Shown in pieces: positions 24,385 through 32,900 of a DNA stretch of 64,000 nucleotides. The stretch lies in assembly GCA_002340355.1 (NCBI GenBank), contig DDLX01000017.1, forward strand, positions 124,001 to 188,000, in the 5' to 3' direction. Position 1 is the first letter of the stretch. Each line of letters begins with the position of its first letter. Position numbers and translations under genes: made by a program. The stretch is from Cytophagales bacterium UBA2561. GTDB lineage: Bacteria; Bacteroidota; Bacteroidia; Cytophagales; Thermoflexibacteraceae. The notes beneath the pieces are model-generated. The model saw only the letters and a program-made list of their open reading frames with translations, did no database searches and was not told the DNA's origin.

Positions 24385-26108
24385 ATAGTGCGCCAGAAAT
24401 GCACTGTATTAGTGTCTCACAGCAATATTTTGCAAACAAAATTATTTTTTTGCGTGGGTTAATGTTAGCAACTTATTTAGATAATAATCCTAATATATGG
24501 TATTTAGTACTAAATAAGATAGGTTCTTTTGAAGATACTGATTTGATAGGAAAATTTGAAAATTACAAAGAAATACGTTGCTCACTTGAAGAGGCTAAAC
24601 AACGAAAATACGTTCCACGAGAAATCTTAGATTTCATTAATTTGCCCCGTAAACATGGGATATTTCATGTATCCAGCATTAGAAATCAAGACTTTACCTT
24701 AAAAGACCTTGTCAGAGAACGAGAAACACTTTTAACAGAATCTAAGAAATATTTTCAAGGTGTTTCATTTTTTCAGCGATTCATAGAATTAGCAAAATCA
24801 AATTATTCAAAAGCTAGTGCTTTTGATAAATATGTTGGTTATTATGAATTAATTAGTATTAACTATATGAAACCAATTTCCGAACCTATTAATCAAACCC
24901 GTTTAGTAATTTATAAAGATGAAATTGAAGGAGTTTATAAGTTTAAAAAATATGGTAATGGTTTTGAGTACGAAGGAATTGTCGTATTCATAGGTAGTTA
25001 TCAAATCTGTTTTTTAGGTTTAAATGCTAAGGGTATTATTAATGAATCAGTTTATATGACTTTATCTCAACAAGAATTTGCACAAGAAATAGAATTTTTA
25101 AGAGGCGTATACATTGCTATTTATTATTCGAATAATTTACCTAATATCTGGACAGTTGTTTTGAAGAAAGTCTCCTCATTAACAAAAGATGCTCCTCAGA
25201 ATCTTGAAGAATATAAAGGAAGGCATTATACAATTACAGAAGCGGAAAAATCAGAAATTCCTAAAGAAATATTGAATTATCTAAAAAAACGTTTAAAATA
25301 TGGTATTGTACATTTTGAACATAATCCTAGTTTGGCACTTGAGGGATTGACGCAAGAAATTGATTTACTATTAAAGAATTATAGAAACAACAATATTCAT
25401 AATAATCGCTATTCCAATAATTATCCTTTAACATTTTCGGGTATTTACAAAGTCTATTATTTGGATTATGCTGAACAACGTATAGAATGGAATATTTATG
25501 AGCTTTTTGCAAATGGAGAAGTAAATCGCCAAGACATTAGAACCCAGGGAGTAAAAGGCACTTGGCAAATCATAAAAGATAAAACGTATCTTGAAATAGA
25601 TATCGAAATTGAGAACAGAAGAGGCTATCGAATTTTGTTATATATTGATTCAAAAAGTAATGTAAATTATTTGCAAGGTTTTTTACTGGGCGTAAACTTT
25701 CGAAACAAAATTAAATTTAATCCAATTCTTTTTGTCAAAGTAGAAAACGATAAAAACTTAAAAGCAGGAACAATTTCAACAAATGATTCCGCTTATCAAG
25801 AATTATTAGAGATGTATCCTTTTCTTGAGAAAAATTTAAAGTCTTTTCCTGCTCATATTTTTACAGAGAGCAGTAAAAATTTGATTAAATCTTTTTCAGA
25901 AAACACCAAACTTGCCCAAAAATACTTTAATTCAGCGTGTTTCTTATCCATAAAAGGCAAAACCGCCGAAGCCTTAACAGATTTAGATTTGGCGTTTACC
26001 TATGGCTTTCGGGACAGAGTATTATTGCTCGAAGAACTCAATGGATGTTTGCAACCCATTAAAAATCAAATTGATGTAGAAAATTTTAAAGTGCTAACGT
26101 CTTCTTGA
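24351..26108 (+). CDS. C-terminal part of the frameshifted repeat protein, unknown function
   Basis: 585 codons. Two copies of a roughly 165-residue unit can be seen: 'CISVSQQYFANKIIFLRGLM' through 'KHGIFHVSSIRN', and 'MTLSQQEFAQEIEFLRGVYI' through 'KYGIVHFEHNP'; a third, shorter related segment begins 'YPLTFSGIYKVYYLDYAEQ'. The end ('LAQKYFNSACFLSIKGKTAE') is TPR-like. No signal peptide; likely cytoplasmic. The ATG at 24351 lies in the overlap with the preceding ORF and is probably not a true start. Ends 23 bases inside the convergent Rpn nuclease gene. No known family recognised. Confidence 0.65.
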   Translation: MYQMFLSGFSVDSAPEMHCISVSQQYFANKIIFLRGLMLATYLDNNPNIWYLVLNKIGSFEDTDLIGKFENYKEIRCSLEEAKQRKYVPREILDFINLPRKHGIFHVSSIRNQDFTLKDLVRERETLLTESKKYFQGVSFFQRFIELAKSNYSKASAFDKYVGYYELISINYMKPISEPINQTRLVIYKDEIEGVYKFKKYGNGFEYEGIVVFIGSYQICFLGLNAKGIINESVYMTLSQQEFAQEIEFLRGVYIAIYYSNNLPNIWTVVLKKVSSLTKDAPQNLEEYKGRHYTITEAEKSEIPKEILNYLKKRLKYGIVHFEHNPSLALEGLTQEIDLLLKNYRNNNIHNNRYSNNYPLTFSGIYKVYYLDYAEQRIEWNIYELFANGEVNRQDIRTQGVKGTWQIIKDKTYLEIDIEIENRRGYRILLYIDSKSNVNYLQGFLLGVNFRNKIKFNPILFVKVENDKNLKAGTISTNDSAYQELLEMYPFLEKNLKSFPAHIFTESSKNLIKSFSENTKLAQKYFNSACFLSIKGKTAEALTDLDLAFTYGFRDRVLLLEELNGCLQPIKNQIDVENFKVLTSS

Positions 26109-26976
26109 TTTCCTGCAATTCTTCAAGTGATAGTTTTGTCAATTTGGCTAATAACTTAATATCCAAACCTTCTTTCCAGCCTTCCTTTGCCATTTCAATT
26201 GCTTTATTTCGTTCTCCTTCTTGTTTACCCTGTTTTAGTCCTTGTTTTAATCCTTTTTCTTGGGCTTCTTTTTCTGCCGTAGCAATAGTATTGTAATAAT
26301 CCCGATATTCTTTCAAACTTTCCTCATATCGCAAACGGTCTTGGGGGGCATAATTGGTGATTTCTGCCAAGTTGAATATCTTCTGGAACATAAAGCGTTG
26401 CAAACGAACTGGAATTTCATCTAACTCTGAAATATTCTTTAATAAATATAACCACTTATCATAGTTATTTTCCAATTCATCCTCCGTTTTGTTGAATTTA
26501 GGCATCTCCAAATAAATAAAACGCAATTTATCGGAGAACTGCTTTTGACTTTCCTTATCATACAAAATAACATCGGATTTGACATTCTGATGTCCCATTC
26601 CTGCAAACTCAAAGTCCATAATCGCAATCGTATAAACTGCCTGCCAGTTATAATCCCATTTCCCTCGTTTGGATTGGGTTTGAATGGCTCGACTGGCATA
26701 AAAAATACTTCGTTCTTTGAAAAACTCTTGCTTGGCTCGTTGCAATTCGACAATGAACTGTTCGCCCTTATCATTTTCGCAATACAAATCAAAAATGGCT
26801 TTCCGCTCCATAATACTACCGCCCAAAAGTTCGGTATTCAAAAATTGGAGGTTGGTAATCTGTTGTTTATCCGCCAAAAGCGTATTCAAGAAATCTAATA
26901 AAATATCCTTATTTTCCTCTGAGCCAAAGATTTTTTTGAACCCAAAATCGGTAAATAAATTAATATATTTTCCCAT
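26086..26976 (-). CDS. Rpn/PD-(D/E)XK nuclease family (transposase-like) protein
   Basis: 296 residues. Opening 'INLFTDFGFKKIFGSEENKD' and the core 'RKAIFDLYCENDKGEQFIVELQRAKQ' are the hallmark of the Rpn/PDDEXK_2 family, with Asp and the Glu-x-Gln catalytic strand visible. C-terminal part is helical with a repeated 'EKGLKQGLKQGKQEGERNKA' segment, typical of this family's variable tail. Family members in E. coli promote RecA-independent recombination and are often found in multiple copies near mobile DNA. Convergent overlap of 23 bases with the frameshifted repeat gene. No inverted repeats were seen around it, so transposition is not indicated. Confidence 0.9.
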   Translation of the reverse strand: MGKYINLFTDFGFKKIFGSEENKDILLDFLNTLLADKQQITNLQFLNTELLGGSIMERKAIFDLYCENDKGEQFIVELQRAKQEFFKERSIFYASRAIQTQSKRGKWDYNWQAVYTIAIMDFEFAGMGHQNVKSDVILYDKESQKQFSDKLRFIYLEMPKFNKTEDELENNYDKWLYLLKNISELDEIPVRLQRFMFQKIFNLAEITNYAPQDRLRYEESLKEYRDYYNTIATAEKEAQEKGLKQGLKQGKQEGERNKAIEMAKEGWKEGLDIKLLAKLTKLSLEELQEIKKTLAL

Positions 26977-27213
26977 ATACTTATATTTTTAAGAGATGAC
27001 TGTTTGCTTATGCTAAGTTACAGAATTTCCTTAAAAATATTTTTTGATAGACTTTTTTAACGGGGCTAACTAAGAATATTGAGGGATTAAGCAGACAAAA
27101 TTGAAGAAACAAGCAATCAAAAGATGTGGTTGATGTAAATTTTTTTACGAGGAAGAAAAATCGAAGAATAAAATCAGAAATAACTCAATAAAGGTATGTA
27201 ATTTGTATACAAC

Positions 27214-27252
27214 GTAGAAAAACGACTTACAAAATTTCTTTCGTAAGTCGTT
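27214..27252 (-). terminator. Terminator of the tRNA-Arg gene
   Basis: Perfect 10-bp stem (AACGACTTAC 27221-27230, GTAAGTCGTT 27243-27252) with TTTTTCT after it on the minus strand, 11 bases beyond the tRNA 3' end. Confidence 0.88.
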
Positions 27253-27263
27253 CATTATAAGAG

Positions 27264-27337
27264 TGTACCCGACAGGATTCGAACCTGTAACCTCCTGATT
27301 CGTAGTCAGGGACTCTATCCAGTTAAGCTACGGGTAC
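27264..27337 (-). tRNA. tRNA-Arg (anticodon ACG)
   Basis: 74 nt read on the minus strand. Acceptor stem GTACCCG/CGGGTAC, D arm with AACTGGATA loop, anticodon stem CCTGA/TCAGG around CTACGAA (anticodon ACG, reading CGU and, after A-to-I editing, CGC/CGA), T arm ACAGG-TTCGAAT-CCTGT, discriminator A. CCA is not encoded. Single tRNA with its own terminator. Confidence 0.96.
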
Positions 27338-27416
27338 ATATTTTCTTGATTTGCGATGGCAAAGGTAGTAGTTCTTCGAGAATTAACCAAATAAAACCCA
27401 AGAAATAATTGCAAAT

Positions 27417-27450
27417 AAAAAAGGTAATTCATTTCTGAATTACCTTTTTT
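27417..27450. terminator. Bidirectional terminator of the OmpA/PD40 gene
   Basis: Stem GGTAATTCA/TGAATTACC (27423-27444), 4-nt loop, with A-run before and T-run after, so it works from both sides. It lies 38 bases beyond the stop of the minus-strand gene. Confidence 0.88.
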
Positions 27451-27487
27451 AATAAAAATTTTTAAAAAATCATTGAAAATGTAAGGC

Positions 27488-29491
27488 TTATTTTATAACC
27501 TTAAACATAACTCGTCGATTCAATGACATATTATTATCTGAATCATTAGGAACCATAGGATCAGTCTCTCCAAAGTACTTCGCCTCTATTCGAGAAGGAT
27601 CAATTCCTTTATCTACTAAGTACTTCTTAACTGCTGCTGCACGTCTGTCAGATAACGCCATATTCGATTGATCACTACCTCGACTGTCTGTGTGAGCTGA
27701 AATTCTAATTCGGGCAAGTGGATAATCATTTAAAAATGCTAATACAGCATTACATGTTTCTACAGATTTTGAAATTTGTGTAATAGAAACACTTAATTCA
27801 CCATTTGCTTTTGAACGAGGACGAGCTGTATTAAAGTTTACATTATCAAACTGTACATCAGGAATATTACTCATTCGAATAATAACACTGACTTCTTCAC
27901 CTTCTTTCGCATTTGTTAGATCTATTTGCTCAGAAGTTTCTGTATATTCTGCTTCATCAATCTCAATAGCTCCAGCAGTTGCTGTATATTTCGCACGTGG
28001 TTCAAGAGTAGCTACGTGTTTACCTGCTCCTTTCTTAGTTACGTCATCTTGCTTTTTCCCACTCTCGTCTGTAACTGTCAAAGGCGCATCTACATAAACC
28101 GTTTCCTCTATATAATCAACGATTTTAACATTAACGATAACTCCTTTCTTACGCATTCGGATAACACGCTCACAAGCAGTCCACTCATCCATATCTGTAA
28201 CATCGGCAATGAATGTATAAGGACGATATCCATCTGCTTCTACAGTAAATTTATACTTATTTGTCTCAGTTAAGATAGAATAAAATGCTCCACCTTCAAA
28301 CTCTCGATAACCCTGTGAAGGCTCATTTTTAAACTCTCGGTTTAACCAACTTCGAGTTAAGTTTTCTTGTTTGATAACTGCTTCCAAAGGCTCATTAGAA
28401 GTTGAGTCAATAACTACACCTCGGAACGTACAAATTTCTTTAGGTCCGAATTCTTTATTCAATGGGATATTGAAAATCTCGTGAGATGCTCCCATGTAAG
28501 CACTGAAATACGCTAAAACGTGTGGCTTATCATGTGGTGCAATCGAAATCAACATATCAGGCTGATACGAGTACAATGTAGATTTAACCAATGGAGAAAT
28601 ATCTGTAGGCTTAGGCTCTGTCCATTCGTTACCTGGTTGTAACTCTGTATAATACAAGTCAAAATCATCCGAATGCTTAGGGCTTCCACCTGTTCGAGTT
28701 GAAGAGAAGAAAATTGACTGATTGTCAGGCATTACTCGAACGTATTTATCACACATTCCATTTACTGGCTCAGGCAATTCTTCACCTTTACCCCAATTAC
28801 CATTCAAATCTTTGGTCGAAACCATTAACTTGTAACACTTTGTTCCTTTTCGGTTAGTTTCAGTCGTGTCATTTTCAGCATTGTACGAAGTATAGTACAT
28901 TTTAGCTCCGTCTGAAGCTACTGAAGGGAACATTTCTGAATCTTCTGAGTTGACAGCTCCTGATACTTTAGCAGGAGATTCCCAATCACCCCATACACCT
29001 TCTTCGTCTTTCTTACGGGTAGCAGCATAAATATCGCCGTTACCATCATCCATAACTACGTGGAAAAATAAAGTAGAACCATCATAAGAAATGTTTGCTC
29101 CTCCAATTTCTTGTCCTTCATCAAACTCCGAGTTTACGGCTTCGATTTCTTTGGGTTCTGTCCAGAATCCTCGCTCATTTCGGCGTGATTCCCAAAGTCG
29201 GAATTTTTTCCAACTCTTACCAGACTCATTTGACTGATAAACCAATGTGTTTCCGTCAGGGCTAATGGCAGGAGCATACTCATCATATAATAGTTTATTG
29301 ATGATGTTAGGGAGTCGCTCTCGTTTCGGTTGTACATCTGCTTTATAAAGCCGATAGACCGTCTCCGATTGCTTCGTGGTATCCTCTTCTGTGCCTTCTA
29401 CTTCAGGTTCATCTTGAGCAATTAATGCCGTAGAACCTAGCAAGAAAACAAACAGAAACGCCAAGCCGAAATAGTTTACGCTTCGTTTCAT
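27488..29491 (-). CDS. OmpA-family protein with PD40 (WD40-like) propeller repeats
   Basis: 667 residues; signal peptide 1-25. Residues about 60-330 contain PD40-type repeats ('PAISPDGNTLVYQSNESGKS', 'ANISYDGSTLFFHVVMDDGN', 'PSVASDGAKMYYTSYNAEND', 'DNQSIFFSSTRTGGSP'). A carboxypeptidase-like/prealbumin segment follows (about 350-420). The C-terminal 115 residues are an OmpA domain ('ISAHTDSRGSDQSNMALSDR', 'NRRVMFKVI') expected to bind peptidoglycan from the periplasm. The architecture resembles PorE-type and other Bacteroidota envelope proteins; a T9SS link is plausible but not shown. Own terminator; single-gene unit. Confidence 0.9.
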   Translation of the reverse strand: MKRSVNYFGLAFLFVFLLGSTALIAQDEPEVEGTEEDTTKQSETVYRLYKADVQPKRERLPNIINKLLYDEYAPAISPDGNTLVYQSNESGKSWKKFRLWESRRNERGFWTEPKEIEAVNSEFDEGQEIGGANISYDGSTLFFHVVMDDGNGDIYAATRKKDEEGVWGDWESPAKVSGAVNSEDSEMFPSVASDGAKMYYTSYNAENDTTETNRKGTKCYKLMVSTKDLNGNWGKGEELPEPVNGMCDKYVRVMPDNQSIFFSSTRTGGSPKHSDDFDLYYTELQPGNEWTEPKPTDISPLVKSTLYSYQPDMLISIAPHDKPHVLAYFSAYMGASHEIFNIPLNKEFGPKEICTFRGVVIDSTSNEPLEAVIKQENLTRSWLNREFKNEPSQGYREFEGGAFYSILTETNKYKFTVEADGYRPYTFIADVTDMDEWTACERVIRMRKKGVIVNVKIVDYIEETVYVDAPLTVTDESGKKQDDVTKKGAGKHVATLEPRAKYTATAGAIEIDEAEYTETSEQIDLTNAKEGEEVSVIIRMSNIPDVQFDNVNFNTARPRSKANGELSVSITQISKSVETCNAVLAFLNDYPLARIRISAHTDSRGSDQSNMALSDRRAAAVKKYLVDKGIDPSRIEAKYFGETDPMVPNDSDNNMSLNRRVMFKVIK

Positions 29492-29985
29492 AGGTTTAAG
29501 TATTCTAAAATTTATTCGTAATTAAGTTTAAAATATTAAAAATAAAGTAGTATCAACAAATGCGCTTGCTTCCTGTAAAAAAAGAATTTCGAACAACATC
29601 CGAATTTTTCGGCAGGAAAGGGTTTCAATATTTGGGCATCCCTTTAACAAGAGACAAAACCATGAAAGCCGTAAATATCGCAAATATATTCGATAGTTAC
29701 GGAAAAATGTCCTTCTTCCTGACTTTTATCCTGTTCGTTTTTCTTTTTTTTGAACGAAATCACTTCCATTCCAATTTTTCAAAAAGCATCCAAAATCACG
29801 CCATTGAATAATACAAGTTAGTTTTTGCCCTATCTTCTGGACGTAAGTTTTGGGCTATTGGGTTTCGAATGAATTCATTTGTTCAATCTCCAATTAAAGA
29901 CTGAATTTAGACAAATTTTTATTTTTATGCAAAATCTTATTTTCCTCCAAGCATTCCAAACACTTGGAGGAGGTTTACTAAAAAA
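29492..29985. other. 494-base intergenic region
   Basis: Between the OmpA/PD40 gene and the A2M gene, both minus strand. Contains an 83-codon plus-strand ORF (29560-29811) without coding character, and an inverted repeat TCCTCCAAG/CTTGGAGGA (29943-29971) just after the A2M stop that may be its terminator though it lacks a U-tract. Confidence 0.45.
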
Positions 29986-32900
29986 TTAATTCACAATAAT
30001 TGTTCCTGCACCATGATAGGAATGATAACTTCCGTCATACATGGCATCTGCACTCACAGGACCTTGTTGGAACTTTCCTTTTGAGACTGCCCGTACCGTG
30101 TAATAAAATGACCGCATTTTTGGTGAAACAGTTGTAAATAGATTTACACGGTCATCCCGAAAATCAAAATGTTGAGGTTTAGAAGCATCTTTAATCCAAT
30201 TTTGTCCTGCAACAGCTCCAATTCTTGGATTTTCAATCTCAAAACCTGCGGGAAGCATGTCTGTAATCACTACATTGGGTACATTTCCACCAGAATAAGT
30301 TGTCTCTACACTGATTTTCACAATGATAAGGTCATTTTGTTTAAATGTGTTTCCTGAAATTCGCTTGCCATTTCGGTCATAAAATTCACGGCGTACTTTG
30401 ATGAAATTATCCTCTTCGAGATAATTTCCTGTCGTGCTGAGTCCTTCCAGTTCCTTGAAAAAGTACAAATTTCCTTCACGAACTTTAATTTCGACATTTT
30501 TTCCTAAAATGGCTTTATCTAATGTTAAATCTGCATCCGAAAAGTCTGCTATTTTCTTGCCATTCGCAAAAATTTCAGCTTTCGTAGGTGTTACATGCGC
30601 TTTTTTTGCCAACTTCCCAAGTGCCAAAAGTCCAAAAGCTCGTTCTTGTGTATTTAAATATTTTTGAGCTTTCATTTGTTTAGAAAGTTGTCGAGCCAAA
30701 ATAGGAATTTGGTTGTTTTCGGAATCTCCATCAATCAAAGCATTCAAGGAAATTGCCATATCTCGGATATAAGAATGAAAACTTCCCGACATGGTTGACA
30801 CTGACTTTTCACCATAAAATTTATTAGGTAAAATCGAACGGAACGAAACTTTATCTCCTGTCATCAAATAAGTAATCGCTAATAAATAACGGGAGTCCAT
30901 TGCAAGTAGTTTTCGATTGGCTTTGTAATAGTTCATCGTTGCCAAGTCCTGTTGTCCGTTGAGAGCCAAAACATACAAGGAATAAAAAATTTCTTTGGGA
31001 GCAATGTTTCGGGAAATTTGTTGATTGGAAACATTAATTATTTTGTAAGCAACGGCTTTTTTGCGTTTCGATTTATTAGACAAATAATCCAATAAGGATT
31101 CCAAAAATCGGTTATCTACATCAAAACCCGCACGACGAGCTTCAATCAGAAAGTGCGCTGCATAAACCGAACCCCACCAACTTTCATAATCGCCTCCTTG
31201 CCAGTAGCTTAATGAACCATTCCAAAGTTGCATGGTTTGTAATTTTTGAATTGCAAATTGCACATTCTGGTTAGGGTCAAAGTCTGTATTTTTGTCTTTT
31301 TCGGAAATTACTTTTTGGGTTAATGCTGAAAAATACAATTGAGGAAATGCCGTTGAAACCGTTTGTTCAACACATCCATGCGGATAACGTACCAAATAAT
31401 CTAAGTTCTTTGCCAGCTCAACGGCAGGGGATTTGCTCAATATCAATTTTCCATCCAATGAACTTTGGACAAAACCACCCCCAAAATCTAATTTTTTCGA
31501 TTGATTTGTGCCAATCATTCCTCCGTCACTTTGTTTCAAAAGAGAGGTCGAAGGTCGAACCCCCATTTCAATTTTTTCCGTAAATTTTTCACCCATTGCC
31601 GTTACTTCTGTTTGAACGGTGGCTGTACCAATGGCATTTTTGGCTTTTACTTTAAAAAATAATTGTTTCTCAGATTTGGCAGGAATCACCACTTTTGCCG
31701 AAGCATTCCCATCAATTTTTAGAACTTTTCCTTTGACCGATAATTTTACCACTCCTTCCGCATTTTTATCGGTAGTGTTGGTAAGCATCACAGGAACAGT
31801 GGTAATATCATTTGGACTCAAAAATAAAGGTAAAGAAGTACTTACAACCATCGGGTCAGCGACTTTCATATTCGTATGAGTCGAACCAAAGGCTTTATTT
31901 TTGGTCGCAACTGCCATAATTCTTACATCTCCTGAAAATTGAGGTAAATTAATCGAATATTTAGCAATTCCGTTGGCATCTGTCTTCAATGTCCCACTCC
32001 AGAAAGAAATAGGCTTTATTCGCTTGTTAGACAAAGGATTAACTCGTTTTACAATATTGTAAGCACCCGAACCAAAGTTACGCTGTAAATTATTCAGCTC
32101 AGGAAAAATTCGAGGATAAATATCATACGAACAAACTTCTAAAGCTCTCTTTTTGAAGAAGAAACTGTATGGATTTGGAGTTTGATAATTTTTTTGTTGC
32201 AAAATTCCTTCATCGACTACCGCTACCGTAACTTCCGCATTGGGTTGGCTGGTTTGAATCATAAATTCTTGTTTTCGATTAGAACGAGATTTTTCTGGGG
32301 CAGTAATTTTTACTTCTAACTTATGTGACTTATTTTCAACTTTAATTCCTTGAAAACCATGAGCTACGGTAATCGGAATGGCGGAATTGCTGGCAGGTTT
32401 AATCAAAGTAGTGGTAACATAAAAGTTTGGTAAATACTCCTCTTTAATAGGAATTTTGAGTGCAACTGATTTTTTGTTCGTATTCACAAAAAAGTAATCA
32501 AAAACCTGATTTCGTTCAATAGTTACTAAAACCTTACCTTCAAATGGAGTGGTCAATAAAACTTCGGCTTCTTCACCAACTTGATATTTAGTTTTGGCGG
32601 GTGTGATCTGAATTTGCCCCTCTTTGTCAATTTCAAACGAAGAATTTGCCGTACTTCCATAAGTATAAGCATAAAAACGACGTTTGACATAACTTTTATC
32701 TTCATTAGGCAAACTTACTCGAAGTTCGTATTCACCAGAAATCCTTGGTACAATCGGATAAGTTGTACTTTTTCCATTTAGGGTAATAACCACATCAGAA
32801 ATAATTTTTTCCTTTTTTTGAGAAACATAACGATAACTATTGTGGTGTTTTTCTAACACATTTTGCCACTCAAACCGAACTAATTTTACTCTTGCCTGAG

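Noticed and set aside
26086..26976. Active transposon around the Rpn-type nuclease
   Set aside because: No terminal inverted repeats or target duplications were seen; members of this family are not normal insertion sequences.
29560..29811. Plus-strand ORF of 83 codons in the OmpA/A2M intergenic region
   Set aside because: Composition looks like translated AT-rich spacer, no family pattern, no promoter, and it overlaps the likely 5' region of the minus-strand OmpA/PD40 gene.
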